NCBI GenBank assembly: GCA_025463605.1
Contig: JAODAV010000001.1
Location: 186,001-250,000, forward strand
Length of the DNA stretch: 64,000 nucleotides
From: Rhodoglobus sp.
Lineage (GTDB): Bacteria; Actinomycetota; Actinomycetes; Actinomycetales; Microbacteriaceae
Direction: 5' to 3'
Below the pieces are notes generated by a model. The model was not told the origin of the DNA. It searched no databases and saw only the letters and a list, made by a program, of their open reading frames with translations. Shown piece after piece: positions 26,189-35,424 of this stretch. The translations under genes were made by a program, and so were the position numbers. How positions within the stretch are numbered: position 1 is the stretch's first letter; every line of letters starts with the position of its first letter.

Positions 26189-28492
26189 ATGTCAAAAACT
26201 CCTTCTGTCGCGCGCGCCCGGCGCCGGCAGTGGGGCGCAGAGCGACGTGCTCGCCTGCTGCCCTCAGTGCACCCTGTACCCAGTGATCGCAAGATCGCCC
26301 TAGGTCGCCTGGCGATCATCGCCACCGTGATCTTCTGGCTGACGTACGTGATCTACACGATCATCCGGCAGTTCCTGGACTACGGTCCCGAAAGCTTCCG
26401 GTTCACGACCGAGGCGGTTTCCTACCTCGTCGTCGTGACGTTCCTGACCTTCTCCGCGCTCATGTACCTGCTCGCGCGGCAGGGGGCCCTGCAGCGCTTC
26501 AAGCAGCACGTTCGCGTGCCGCGCGCCGAGCTCGACCGGCACTTCGCCGACAGCCACGGCACCATGACGGTTCTCGTGCCCTCATACAGCGAGGAACCAG
26601 ACGTCATCAGGGCCACGTTGTGGTCGGCCGCCCTGCAGGAGTATCCGTCGCTGCGCGTGGTGCTGCTGCTCGACGACCCGCCGTTCCCGTCCGACCCCGC
26701 GGTCGCGGCGCAACTCGAGCGCTCGCGCGCGCTCGCCGCAAGTGTGCAGGCGCAACTCGCCGAACCGTCATCCCGTTTCGCGAGCGCGCTCATGCACGCC
26801 GACCTCGAAGCCCACGACGGCGCCCTCGACCTGAACTCGGTGCGTGAACTCGCGATCCATTACGAATGGGCGGTCGGCTGGCTCGAGAGCCGCGCACGAG
26901 CGGAGAAGACCGACGACCATGTCGACGACTTCTTCGTGAGCGAGGTGCTGCGCGGACTGTCTGGCGAGCTGCGGCTGACCGCGGATGCCCTGCACGCGGC
27001 CATTCGCGAGGGCCGTGCCCCCGAGAACGACCGCATCATCGAGCTGTATCGCCGCCTGGTCTGGACGTTCACGGCCGAGCTGGCCACCTTCGAGCGCAAG
27101 CTGTACGCGTCGCTCTCGCACGAGGCGAACAAGGCGATGAATCTCAACGCCTACATCGGCCTCATGGGAGGCAGCTATCGCTTCGAACGCTCGCCGGACG
27201 GCCCGATCCTGCGATCCGTACCTGATGCGCAGAGCGGCGACCTCGTCATCCCCGACTCCGACTACATCCTCACGCTCGACGCCGACTCGCTGCTTCTGCG
27301 CGACTACTGCCTGCGGCTCGTGTACTTCCTCGAGCAGCCGGAGAACGAGCGCGTGGCGGTGACGCAGACCCCCTACTCGGCCTTCCGCGGTGCCAGCACC
27401 CGGATCGAGCGACTCGCGGGTGCGACAACCGACCTCCAGCACATCCTGCACCAGGGCAAGACGCTGTACGGCGCCACGTTCTGGGTCGGCGCGAACGCGG
27501 TAATTCGCAAACGCGCCTTGGAGGACATCGTGGAGACCGAGCACGTCGGGGGTTTTACGGTACGCCGCTACGTTCAGGACCGCACCGTCATTGAGGACAC
27601 GGAGTCGAGCGTCGACCTCGGAACTCACGGCTGGACTCTCGTGAACTACCCCGAGCGCCTCAGCTACAGTGCGACTCCGCCCGACTTCGGATCACTCATC
27701 GTTCAGCGGCGACGATGGGCCAACGGCGGACTGCTCATCATGCCCAAGCTCTGGCGGCAAGTGAACGAGCGGCGCAGGCGCGGTGAGCGCGTGAACCTCA
27801 GCGAGATCCTCCTGCGCGTCAACTACATGGCGTCGATCGCCTGGGCGAGCTTCGGCCTGCTGTTCCTGCTCGCTTACCCATACGACAGCCGGCTTCTCAG
27901 CCCGGTCGTGCTGCTCGCGGCCCTGCCGTACTTCATCGCGATGGGAAGCGACCTGCGCTATTGCGGATACCGGTTCACCGACATCTTCTGGATCTACGGG
28001 TTCAACCTGATCCTGCTGCCCGTGAACCTCGCAGGCGTGCTCAAGTCGATAGAACAGGCCATCACGGGCAAGAAGATCCCGTTCGCCCGCACGCCGAAAG
28101 TGCGCAACCGCACCGCGGCGCCCCTGCTCTACGTGCTCGCGCCCTACCTGATCGTTGCGTTCTCGGCGTTCACGCTCTGGCGCGACGCGCAGGCGGGCAA
28201 CTGGGGCAACGCGGTGTTCGCGGGATTCAACGCGGTGCTGGCAAGCGCAGCGATCCTCGCCTATGTGGGAATCGGTGCCTCTCTCGTCGACACGTGGATC
28301 GGCCTGACCAAGTGGCTCTACGTGCCGCGCAAGCCGAAGGAGGCCGCGACCGCGGCTATAGACACGGCGCCCGACTCCCTCGACTGGCGTGCGGTGCTCT
28401 ACTACGGCGAGTCTCCCAACCACGTTGCCCGCGATCGCGCGGTGCCCGTCTCCGTGTCAGCCCCGCGCAACTCGCTCGAGGTCAACCGATGA
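26189..28492 (+). CDS. Processive polysaccharide synthase (GT2, cellulose/chitin/hyaluronan-synthase-like)
   Basis: 767-residue inner-membrane glycosyltransferase. Two N-terminal spans (IIATVIFWLTYVIYTII; VVVTFLTFSALMYLLA) precede the GT2 domain: VPSYSEEPDVIRATL, DxD at Asp364-Asp366, the catalytic ED at 469-470, and QRRRW at 506-510. About five C-terminal spans follow. DxD, ED and QxxRW together indicate a processive, self-translocating synthase. About 190 residues inserted between the first motif and the DxD are unlike classical BcsA, and no PilZ domain is seen. GAAGGA ribosome site upstream of the ATG; ATGA overlap with the GH18 gene. Polymer unknown. Confidence 0.88.
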   Translation: MSKTPSVARARRRQWGAERRARLLPSVHPVPSDRKIALGRLAIIATVIFWLTYVIYTIIRQFLDYGPESFRFTTEAVSYLVVVTFLTFSALMYLLARQGALQRFKQHVRVPRAELDRHFADSHGTMTVLVPSYSEEPDVIRATLWSAALQEYPSLRVVLLLDDPPFPSDPAVAAQLERSRALAASVQAQLAEPSSRFASALMHADLEAHDGALDLNSVRELAIHYEWAVGWLESRARAEKTDDHVDDFFVSEVLRGLSGELRLTADALHAAIREGRAPENDRIIELYRRLVWTFTAELATFERKLYASLSHEANKAMNLNAYIGLMGGSYRFERSPDGPILRSVPDAQSGDLVIPDSDYILTLDADSLLLRDYCLRLVYFLEQPENERVAVTQTPYSAFRGASTRIERLAGATTDLQHILHQGKTLYGATFWVGANAVIRKRALEDIVETEHVGGFTVRRYVQDRTVIEDTESSVDLGTHGWTLVNYPERLSYSATPPDFGSLIVQRRRWANGGLLIMPKLWRQVNERRRRGERVNLSEILLRVNYMASIAWASFGLLFLLAYPYDSRLLSPVVLLAALPYFIAMGSDLRYCGYRFTDIFWIYGFNLILLPVNLAGVLKSIEQAITGKKIPFARTPKVRNRTAAPLLYVLAPYLIVAFSAFTLWRDAQAGNWGNAVFAGFNAVLASAAILAYVGIGASLVDTWIGLTKWLYVPRKPKEAATAAIDTAPDSLDWRAVLYYGESPNHVARDRAVPVSVSAPRNSLEVNR

Positions 28493-30075
28493 GCGCGACG
28501 TCCTCCGTCTACGGTGACCGACGGCTTTCCCCCGTGCGCGTCATGATTGCGATCGTCGTGGTCCTGGCGCTCGGGGTCGGCGGATTCCTCGGCTACCAGT
28601 CATGGGCGTCCGCCCAGAGTGCGACATCACAACAACCCTGGTTCGCCGGGTATGTGGATGTGACGGCGACGCCGTCATTCCAGTTCGAGACCCCGACGAC
28701 CGACGAGGGCAAGCAAGTCGTGCTCTCCTTCGTCGTCGCTGACCACGACGACGACTGCGCGCCCACGTGGGGCGCCGCGTACTCGCTCGATGAGGCCTCC
28801 TCCGCGCTCGATCTCGACCGACGAGTGGCGCGCCTGGAACAGCAGGGTGGCGGCATCGCAGTCTCCTTCGGCGGCTTGATCAACGATGAGTTGAGCACCG
28901 TCTGCACCGACCCGGCGAAGCTCACCGCGGCATACGCAGCGGTGATCGACCGCTACGACGTGACGACGATCGATCTCGACATCGAGGGCGACGACCTGGA
29001 GAACGCCCAAGCCGGCGAACGGCGCGCGGCTGCAATCAAGGCGGTGCAGGATGACCGCAGAGCCGCCGGCAGCAACCTGGCCGTCTGGCTGACCCTCCCG
29101 GTGTCGACGTCCGGACTCACCGAGGCCGGAACGACCTTCGTGAGCCAGATGCTCGACGCCGGGGTCGACGTCGCCGGCGTCAACGCCATGACGATGAACT
29201 TCGGTCAGAGCCTCGACAAGGGCGAGAGTATGGCGGATGCCGCGGAGCGCGCGCTCGAGGCCACGCACCACCAACTGAGCGTGCTCTACAAGCTCGCGGA
29301 TGTGCCCCTCTCGGATGCCACGATCTGGTCGAAGCTCGGGGCCACCCCGATGCTCGGCCAGAACGACGAGAAGACGGAGGTGTTCAGCGTCGCCGACGCG
29401 GAACAGCTCAACGCCTACGCACTCGACCATGGTCTCGGACGCATGTCGGTGTGGTCCCTCAACCGCGACGTCACCTGCGGACCCAACTACGTGGACCTCC
29501 AGCGCGTATCGGATGCCTGCAGCGGCATCGATCAGGGCGACGCCCGGTTCGCGGATGTGCTCGGCGCCGGATTCACCGGCAGCGCCACCCTCTCGGCGGG
29601 CAGGCTGACCACCTCGGAGCCCGTCGACCCGGCAGACGTGACGGACGACCCGGCGAAGAGTCCATACAGCATCTGGGCCGAGGACTCGTCGTACCTCAAG
29701 GGCGCCAAGGTGGTCTGGCACCGCAACGTCTACGAGGCCAAATGGTGGACGCGAGGCGACCTGCCCGACGATCCGGTGCTCAACGAATGGGAAACCCCGT
29801 GGACGCTGATCGGTCCCGTGCTGGCAGGGGAGAAGCCGCATCAGCTGACGACCCTCTCCTACGGTATCTATCCGGAGTGGGAGGGCACCGCGATCTACGA
29901 GAAGGCGACGCGGATCGTCTTCGAGGGCGTGCCGTACGAAGCGAAGTGGTGGAACCAGGGCGAGAGCCCAGAGGCATACTCCTCGGATCCGGACAGTTCA
30001 CCCTGGGTTCCCCTGACGCAGGAGGAGATCGACGAGGCCGAGCGCCAGGCCAACGAGATCCCCGCGCGACCCTGA
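28489..30075 (+). CDS. Membrane-anchored GH18 (chitinase-like) protein with two CBM5/12 domains
   Basis: 528 residues. An uncleaved-looking N-terminal anchor (VRVMIAIVVVLALGVGGFLGY, about 16-36) leads to an extracellular GH18 barrel (about 50-345) with the catalytic motif IDLDIEG, acid Glu166, and a SFGGL strand. Two carbohydrate-binding modules follow (about 390-440 and 460-510), each with W...Y.KG..V...YEAKWW, which normally bind chitin or GlcNAc polymers. It overlaps the synthase gene by four bases, so synthase and hydrolase are made together. It could trim, release or retain the exported polymer. A strong hairpin terminator follows. Confidence 0.87.
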   Translation: MSATSSVYGDRRLSPVRVMIAIVVVLALGVGGFLGYQSWASAQSATSQQPWFAGYVDVTATPSFQFETPTTDEGKQVVLSFVVADHDDDCAPTWGAAYSLDEASSALDLDRRVARLEQQGGGIAVSFGGLINDELSTVCTDPAKLTAAYAAVIDRYDVTTIDLDIEGDDLENAQAGERRAAAIKAVQDDRRAAGSNLAVWLTLPVSTSGLTEAGTTFVSQMLDAGVDVAGVNAMTMNFGQSLDKGESMADAAERALEATHHQLSVLYKLADVPLSDATIWSKLGATPMLGQNDEKTEVFSVADAEQLNAYALDHGLGRMSVWSLNRDVTCGPNYVDLQRVSDACSGIDQGDARFADVLGAGFTGSATLSAGRLTTSEPVDPADVTDDPAKSPYSIWAEDSSYLKGAKVVWHRNVYEAKWWTRGDLPDDPVLNEWETPWTLIGPVLAGEKPHQLTTLSYGIYPEWEGTAIYEKATRIVFEGVPYEAKWWNQGESPEAYSSDPDSSPWVPLTQEEIDEAERQANEIPARP

Positions 30076-30084
30076 CGCGTGTGT

Positions 30085-30116
30085 GAGAGGTTGCCGCGAG
30101 AAAGCGGCAACCTCTC
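30085..30116 (+). terminator. Rho-independent-type terminator of the synthase-GH18 operon
   Basis: A perfect 13-bp stem, GAGAGGTTGCCGC with GCGGCAACCTCTC, encloses a GAGAAA loop nine bases after the GH18 stop. The downstream U-run is weak (ATTA), as usual in actinobacteria. Confidence 0.85.
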
Positions 30117-30162
30117 ATTACGGCAGGTTTCACTGCCCGCCGCTTCGAGCTGGCGATCTGGC

Positions 30163-30168
30163 TAGCGT
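30163..30168 (+). promoter_or_regulatory. -10 box (TAGCGT) of the sulfurtransferase gene
   Basis: TAGCGT, six bases, then the ATG at 30175; leaderless-type spacing and no Shine-Dalgarno. Confidence 0.5.
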
Positions 30169-30174
30169 GAAGCA

Positions 30175-31050
30175 ATGAGCGGTCCCCTCCTCGAATCCCC
30201 CGTCGTCTCAACGCAGTGGCTTGCCGATCATCTCGGCGCCGACCAGCTCGTCGTGCTCGACGCGACGGTGCTCCCCTACACCCAGCCGAACGGTCGCCCC
30301 GGCTACTTGAGCGGCCATGAGAGCTACCTCGTCAATGGCCACGTTCCCGGCGCCGTGTTCGCCGACGTGATCGAGGAGCTCTCCGACCCGGAGGGCACCT
30401 ATCCCTTCACGAGGCCGTCGGCCGAGCGATTCGCCATCGCCGTCGGCGCGCTGGGGATCGACAACGAGACCACCGTCGTCGTGTATGACGCCGTGGCCGG
30501 CCAATGGGCATCCCGGGTCTGGTGGCTGTTCCGCGCGTTCGGCTACGACCGCGTGGCGGTGATGGATGGCGGACTGAAGAAGTGGCAATTCGAGGAACGC
30601 GAGATCGACTTCGGCCACGTCGAGCCGTCCACGGCGGTGTTCGAGGCGAGCGAGCGGCCGGAACTGTGGGTCGACCGTGCAGACGTGGAGGCGATCGTCA
30701 ACGGCGACGCTGCGGGCGTACTCGTGTGCGGCATCCCCTCGAAGGAGTTCACCGGCGAAGAGGGACATCGCGCGCGGCGCGGCCACATCCCGGGAAGCCA
30801 CAACGTGCCGGTGGGGCGACTCGTCGACCGCGACACGAACGCGCTGCTGCCTCCCGACGCGCTGCGGTCGTCGCTCGCTCCGGTGCTCGACGCCCACCGG
30901 GTCGTCACCTACTGCAACGGGGGCATCATCGCGGCCGCCGACGCGCTTGCGCTCACGCTGCTCGGCCACCGCAACGTTGCGATCTACGACGGCTCCCTCA
31001 ACGAGTGGGCCGCCGACCCTGCCAATCCCCTGGTCACTGCAGGAGCGTAG
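30175..31050 (+). CDS. Thiosulfate/3-mercaptopyruvate sulfurtransferase (two-domain rhodanese)
   Basis: 291 residues with two rhodanese domains. The N-terminal one has [11 protein letters not shown] and [17 protein letters not shown], without a catalytic Cys. The C-terminal one has [11 protein letters not shown] and the active-site loop [10 protein letters not shown] with Cys247. It transfers sulfane sulfur from thiosulfate or mercaptopyruvate to an acceptor. The loop sequence CNGG differs from the CG[ST]G of 3-mercaptopyruvate-specific forms, so thiosulfate is a plausible donor. Its 3' end overlaps the convergent YyaL-like gene by 17 bp. Confidence 0.9.
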   Translation: MSGPLLESPVVSTQWLADHLGADQLVVLDATVLPYTQPNGRPGYLSGHESYLVNGHVPGAVFADVIEELSDPEGTYPFTRPSAERFAIAVGALGIDNETTVVVYDAVAGQWASRVWWLFRAFGYDRVAVMDGGLKKWQFEEREIDFGHVEPSTAVFEASERPELWVDRADVEAIVNGDAAGVLVCGIPSKEFTGEEGHRARRGHIPGSHNVPVGRLVDRDTNALLPPDALRSSLAPVLDAHRVVTYCNGGIIAAADALALTLLGHRNVAIYDGSLNEWAADPANPLVTAGA

Positions 31051-32842
31051 CCAACTCGCGTTCGGTGGTAACGGGCAGGCGGCAGACGAACTCCTCGCAC
31101 ACGTAGGCCGTGGACGTGCCGGGCCCGGATGCGCGGCCCGCGTAGAGCTCGAAACCCTGCGCCGCGAAGGCGGCGGCCTGGTCGGGGCTCACGACGGTCG
31201 AAATGCCGCCGGAGCGATACCAATGCCGCGCGAGCGGCGACTCCCCCACGACGACGACCTGCCGCACGGGTTCGGCGAGCGCCGCCATGACACTCAGTGC
31301 CGCACCGAGCGAGATCGGCTGCTGCGCCGCCAGCGCCGCGACGCGGGACATCCCCGCGATCGCGGCCTCCCGATACGGCGCATGGGCCGTGAGTAGGTAC
31401 AAGCGGTGGGCGGCCGCGGCCATCGCACTGCGGCCCGACGGGTGCGCGCCGTCGCTCGGGTCTGCCTCGATCGCGAGTCCTTGCGCGGCGAGCACGGGGT
31501 CCGCGCCGCCGGGAACGCCGAACGGGCTGCCGCCCGCACTCAGGGAGGCGTCGACGAGTTCGCGTGCCGCGATCGCGAACCGCACTTCGCCCGTCGAGGT
31601 CGCGAGCTGCAGCAGACCGACCGCGAGCATCCCGTGGTCTTCGAGCGTCGCTCGTGCCGACGACACCACGCCGTCGATGGACGCGCGCACGAGTCCGCCG
31701 GGCAGCACGTGGTGCTCGAGCAGGAATTCGGCGGCCCGCGTCGCGGCGCTGATCCAGTCGGGTCGATCGAGCAGCGTACCCGCGATGGCCAGTGCCTCGA
31801 TCGCGAGTCCGTTCCAGCCGGTGAGCACCTTGGCGTCGAGGGCGGGCGGATCGACGCGCGCGCGACTCTCGGCGTCGAGCGAGTAGTAGAAGCCCTCGAC
31901 CCGACGGCCGTCGATGACACTTTCGCTATCTTGCGCCGACGCGAAACCACCTGTCGGCAGTTGCAGGGTGGCGAGCAGGAACTCCGCGATCCCGGTTGCG
32001 ATGTGCACCCGACCCGCGATCGCATAGGCCGCGAGCAGTTGAGCGTTGTCGTAGAGCATGCGCTCGTAGTGGGGTTCCGTCCAGTCGCGCATCGTCGCGT
32101 ACCGGAAGAAGCCGCCGTCGATCGGGTCGCGGAGCGCGGATGCCGCCATTGCGTCGAGCGCGCGCGTCGCGAGCGCCCGGGCATCCTCATCGCCCACCGA
32201 GCCCCGATCGAGCAGGAAGCGCAGCACGGGCGCCACTGGGAACTTCGGGGCCGTACCGAATCCGCCGAACGGGATGTCTTCGTGGCCGGCGAGGGTGGCG
32301 ACGATGGGGTGGAGGTCGGCGGGCAACGGACCCTCCGTGAGCCGTGGCTGCGCGAGCGCTTCGGCGATCGCCGAGCCGTTCGCCTCCACCTCGGTGCGAC
32401 GTTCGCGCCACGCGTCGAGTACGGCATCGAGAACCTGCCGGAATGACGGGTGCCCCTGCAGCGGGTGCGGCGGCCAGTACGTTCCCGCGAAGAAGGCCTT
32501 GCCCTCGGGCGTGACGAACACGTTGAGGGGCCAGCCGAGGTTGCTGGTGAACACGCCGGCGGCAGTCAGGTAGGTAGAGTCGACCTCCGCATGCTCTTCG
32601 CGATCCACTTTGATCGCTACGAGGTTCTTGTTCATGAACTCGGCGGTGGCGGGGTCGCTGAAACTCTCGCGCGCCATGACATGACACCAATGGCAGGTCG
32701 AGTAGCCGATCGAGACGAGCACGGGAACGTCGCGGCGTGCGGCCTCAGCGAACGGCTCCGCACCCCACTGCCACCAGTCGACGGGATTGTCGGCGTGCGA
32801 GCGCAAGTACGGACTCGCAGCATCCGCCAAACGGTTGGGCAT
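31034..32842 (-). CDS. YyaL / spermatogenesis-associated-20-type protein with thioredoxin domain
   Basis: 602 residues. The opening [25 protein letters not shown] is the family signature. A thioredoxin-like domain follows with [15 protein letters not shown], then an (alpha/alpha)6 barrel resembling N-acylglucosamine epimerases/glycosidases. The biochemical function is not established. Its start codon is only 11 bp from the divergent MBL gene start; a TACCCT box six bases upstream of its ATG overlaps the start of that gene. Shorter than typical members (about 650-700 residues), mainly at the C-terminus. Confidence 0.9.
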   Translation of the reverse strand: MPNRLADAASPYLRSHADNPVDWWQWGAEPFAEAARRDVPVLVSIGYSTCHWCHVMARESFSDPATAEFMNKNLVAIKVDREEHAEVDSTYLTAAGVFTSNLGWPLNVFVTPEGKAFFAGTYWPPHPLQGHPSFRQVLDAVLDAWRERRTEVEANGSAIAEALAQPRLTEGPLPADLHPIVATLAGHEDIPFGGFGTAPKFPVAPVLRFLLDRGSVGDEDARALATRALDAMAASALRDPIDGGFFRYATMRDWTEPHYERMLYDNAQLLAAYAIAGRVHIATGIAEFLLATLQLPTGGFASAQDSESVIDGRRVEGFYYSLDAESRARVDPPALDAKVLTGWNGLAIEALAIAGTLLDRPDWISAATRAAEFLLEHHVLPGGLVRASIDGVVSSARATLEDHGMLAVGLLQLATSTGEVRFAIAARELVDASLSAGGSPFGVPGGADPVLAAQGLAIEADPSDGAHPSGRSAMAAAAHRLYLLTAHAPYREAAIAGMSRVAALAAQQPISLGAALSVMAALAEPVRQVVVVGESPLARHWYRSGGISTVVSPDQAAAFAAQGFELYAGRASGPGTSTAYVCEEFVCRLPVTTERELATLLQ

Positions 32843-32854
32843 AGTCTCAGGGTA
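32842..32854. promoter_or_regulatory. Face-to-face leaderless promoters between divergent start codons
   Basis: Plus strand: TAGTCT (32842-32847), six bases, then ATG at 32854. Minus strand: TACCCT (32854-32849), six bases, then ATG at 32842. Each -10 hexamer therefore overlaps the first base of the other gene's start codon, in the near-palindrome CATAGTCTCAGGGTATG. Each -35 must lie inside the opposite coding sequence, so polymerase can probably occupy only one at a time. Confidence 0.55.
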
Positions 32855-33591
32855 TGTCGCCGACGACCGTCACCTACATCGGTGGTCCTACCGCTTTACT
32901 CGAGTACGCCGGGCTGCGTATAGTGACCGATCCCACCTTCGACGAGCCGGGCCGGTATGACGATCTGGTCAAGACCGCGGGCCCGGCGATTCCTCGCACC
33001 AGGCTTGGTCACGTGGATCTCGTGCTGCTCTCCCACCACTCGCACCACGACAATCTCGACTACGAGGGACTCGAGCTGCTCGCCCAGGGCGTGCTCACGC
33101 TCAGCACGATGAAGGCCGGCAGCGACCTCTTCGGCGGGGCGGTCGTCGGGCTCGACTCCTGGGAGACCTACGACGTCGGCTCGGTCACGGTCATGGCCGT
33201 GCCCGCGCTGCACGGGCCGCCCGGCTCCGAGGCACGGCTTGGTCCCGTCACCGGTTTCGTGCTGCAGTCTGCCGGCGAACCGACGATCTACGTGAGCGGC
33301 GACAACGCCTCGCTACCGCTGGTCGAGCAGATCGCCGGAGCGGTGGGGACGATCGACATCGCCGTGCTGTTCGCGGGCGCCGCTCGCGTTCCCGAGATCG
33401 ATGCCCCGCTCACGCTCACGTCGGCGGACGCGCTCACTGCCGCGCGTATCCTGGGTGCACCGATCGTCGTCGGTCTCCACACCGAGGACTGGGAGCATTT
33501 CTCCGAGAATCGCGCGCAGCTCGAGGCCGCGTTCGAGGGCTCGGGACTGCTCGTCGACACCCCGAGGGGTGTGACGGTCAGCCTCGCCTGA
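32854..33591 (+). CDS. MBL-fold metal-dependent hydrolase (UlaG-like)
   Basis: 245 residues. [24 protein letters not shown] is the UlaG-type opening, [12 protein letters not shown] the HxHxDH metal motif, and YVSGDNAS and VGLHTEDW later ligand strands. Substrate unknown; relatives hydrolyse phospholipid or lactone substrates or act as tRNase-like enzymes. It shares a divergent 11-bp gap with the YyaL-like gene and ends six bases from the convergent aldo/keto reductase. Confidence 0.85.
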   Translation: MSPTTVTYIGGPTALLEYAGLRIVTDPTFDEPGRYDDLVKTAGPAIPRTRLGHVDLVLLSHHSHHDNLDYEGLELLAQGVLTLSTMKAGSDLFGGAVVGLDSWETYDVGSVTVMAVPALHGPPGSEARLGPVTGFVLQSAGEPTIYVSGDNASLPLVEQIAGAVGTIDIAVLFAGAARVPEIDAPLTLTSADALTAARILGAPIVVGLHTEDWEHFSENRAQLEAAFEGSGLLVDTPRGVTVSLA

Positions 33592-33597
33592 CCGAGC

Positions 33598-34425
33598 TCA
33601 ACTGACCTCGTCGGGGTGACTGCCGACGCGCATGTTCTCATCGAGCGCATCGATCGCCGAGATCTGCGCGGCACTCAGCTCGAAGTCGAAGACGTCGAAG
33701 TTCTCGGCCATGCGCGCGCGGCTGTTCGACTTGGGGAAGACGATGATGCCTGACTGCAGGTGCCAGCGGATCACTACTTGCGCGGGGGTCTTGCCGAGCT
33801 CGGCAGCAGCCTCGGCGATGGGCGCCATCGAGAACAGGTCGTACTTGCCCTGGCCGAGCGGGCCCCACGCCTCGATCGCGATGCCCGTGCCGCGCGCGAA
33901 GGTGCGCAGCGGAAGCTGCGGGAACGCGGGGTGCAACTCGATCTGGTCGACGGCGGGCACGGTGCTGCTGCCAGCGATGACGCGTTCGAGGTGCTCGATC
34001 TGGAAGTTCGAGACACCGATCGACGTCGTCTTGCCGTTCTCGCGGATCTGCTCGAGCGCGAGCCAGCTCTCCAGGTAGAGGTCGCGCTTCGGCACCGGCC
34101 AGTGGATGAGGTAGAGGTCGACCCGCTCGAGCTGGAGCTTCTCGAGGCTGAGGTCCACCGCGTCGAACGCCGACTGGGTGCCCTGATCGCTGTTCCAGAG
34201 CTTGGTCGTGATGTACAGCTCGTCCCGTGGGATGCCAGACGCGGCGATCGCCCGGCCGACGCCGATCTCGTTGCCGTAGATCGCGGCCGTGTCGATGTGG
34301 CGGTAGCCGACCTCGAGGGCATCCGACACGATCCGCTCGGTCTCCTCGGGCTCGACCCGGAAGACACCGAATCCGAGCTGGGGAATGGTGAAGCCGTCGT
34401 TGAGCGTGATGTGCGGAACCGTCAT
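33598..34425 (-). CDS. Aldo/keto reductase (2,5-diketo-D-gluconate reductase-like)
   Basis: 275 residues. The tetrad positions are visible: YRHIDTAAIYGNE (Asp, Tyr), ITTKLWN (Lys) and LIHWPVP (His); GVSNF and IVFPKSNS form the NADPH-binding part. It reduces small aldehydes or ketones with NADPH. TAGGCT lies six bases before the ATG, so it is probably leaderless. Monocistronic: it converges on the MBL gene and precedes the RIO kinase gene on the same strand with only the promoter between them. Confidence 0.93.
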   Translation of the reverse strand: MTVPHITLNDGFTIPQLGFGVFRVEPEETERIVSDALEVGYRHIDTAAIYGNEIGVGRAIAASGIPRDELYITTKLWNSDQGTQSAFDAVDLSLEKLQLERVDLYLIHWPVPKRDLYLESWLALEQIRENGKTTSIGVSNFQIEHLERVIAGSSTVPAVDQIELHPAFPQLPLRTFARGTGIAIEAWGPLGQGKYDLFSMAPIAEAAAELGKTPAQVVIRWHLQSGIIVFPKSNSRARMAENFDVFDFELSAAQISAIDALDENMRVGSHPDEVS

Positions 34426-34431
34426 GCGTCA

Positions 34432-34437
34432 AGCCTA
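34432..34437 (-). promoter_or_regulatory. -10 box (TAGGCT) of the aldo/keto reductase gene
   Basis: TAGGCT on the minus strand, six bases, then the ATG at 34425. Confidence 0.5.
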
Positions 34438-34446
34438 TTCGGGCCG

Positions 34447-35298
34447 CTACCGGTACAACTCCGTGAGCAGGTCGGCGAAGAGTTCCTCCGGGTCGCAGTA
34501 GACCCTCCGCCGAGTGAACCAGTGGGCGATATTGACGCAATCGCGGTGCAGCAGGTCCAGTCCGCTCGGGTTGCTCACGGCATCCACGATCTGCGGCAGG
34601 TCGATCGCGACGACGCGACCCTCGTGCACGAGCAGGTTGTACGGCGAGAGATCGCCGTGAGCGAAGCCGGCTCGCGCGAACATCCGCATGATGTCGACGA
34701 CCTGGTCGAGCAGCACGGCGAGCTGGGGTGGATCATCGCGCGACTGGGCGAGGCGGGGAGCCGCCGTCATCCCGTCGCCGATGAACTCCATGAGCAACTC
34801 GGTGCCGTTGACCTGCACCGGATACGGCACAGCGGCCCCGAGAGAGTGCATGCGGCTGAGGGCCTCGAATTCGGCGTACGCCCAGTGGCCGGCAGCGAGC
34901 TGCCGCCCGTAGCTGCTGCCGTTCGAGATCGCTCGTGCGTCACGGCTGCGGCGGGTGCGGCGCCCCTCCTCGTACTGCGAGGAGCGGTGGAAGTCGCGCA
35001 GCTGGGGCGGGCGGTAGCGCTTGGCGGCGAGGATCGAACGCTGGGCTGGATCGCCCGGCACCGCCCGCTCGATGAGGAAGACATCCGCTTCCTTGCCGGT
35101 CTTGACGATGCCGAGCTCGGTGTCCATGGCACCGGCCGACGTGACAACCCACGGCGGCCGGGGTTCTGGACCGCGCTCGCTGGGGGTGATGGATGGCCAG
35201 GTCGACCAGCGCTGCCCGTCACCGGGCTCAACCGTGGAGAAAGTGAGTTCTGATTCGTGGAACGACTGCACGTGGTGTCTTTCGAGAAGCGAAGCCAC
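34447..35298 (-). CDS. RIO-family serine protein kinase
   Basis: Up to 283 residues from a GTG at 35298; a GTG at 35271 is equally possible, and neither has a clear ribosome site. The RIO domain starts near GIVKTGKEADVFLIER (nucleotide loop), with AAKRY (Lys), FAHGDLSPYNLLV (catalytic Asp) and VVAIDLPQIVD (metal Asp replacing DFG). Bacterial RIO kinases are rare outside actinobacteria and proteobacteria, and their targets are unknown. The N-terminus GQRWSTWPSITPSERGPEPRP resembles actinobacterial homologues. A 20-codon frame with a strong ribosome site lies 12 bp upstream in the same frame. Confidence 0.86.
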   Translation of the reverse strand: MASLLERHHVQSFHESELTFSTVEPGDGQRWSTWPSITPSERGPEPRPPWVVTSAGAMDTELGIVKTGKEADVFLIERAVPGDPAQRSILAAKRYRPPQLRDFHRSSQYEEGRRTRRSRDARAISNGSSYGRQLAAGHWAYAEFEALSRMHSLGAAVPYPVQVNGTELLMEFIGDGMTAAPRLAQSRDDPPQLAVLLDQVVDIMRMFARAGFAHGDLSPYNLLVHEGRVVAIDLPQIVDAVSNPSGLDLLHRDCVNIAHWFTRRRVYCDPEELFADLLTELYR

Positions 35299-35310
35299 CG
35301 GCGGCAGGAA

Positions 35311-35373
35311 TCAGGCGCGGGCGACCTCGGAATGGATGGGGTCGGCGTAGTGCACGACAAAGTCGGTACTCAT
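35311..35373 (-). CDS. Possible 20-residue small ORF upstream of the RIO kinase
   Basis: ATG at 35373 follows a strong GGGAGG, then 19 codons (starting MSTDFVVHYADP) and TGA. It is in the same frame as the RIO gene and ends 12 bp before it. Translation from this good ribosome site could deliver ribosomes to the poorly marked RIO start (translational coupling), or it may be a true small peptide. A TAGACT box at 35414-35419 on the same strand could drive it. No homology recognised. Confidence 0.35.
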   Translation of the reverse strand: MSTDFVVHYADPIHSEVARA

Positions 35374-35424
35374 GACGCCTCCCTTCTCTTCTCGGCGGCC
35401 AGTTGCCGCGTCGGCAGTCTACGG

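Noticed and set aside
35311-35313. Selenocysteine read-through of the in-frame TGA before the RIO kinase
   Set aside because: The upstream 20 codons show no redox motif or homology, and no adjacent selenocysteine-type hairpin is evident; coupling or simple termination is more economical.
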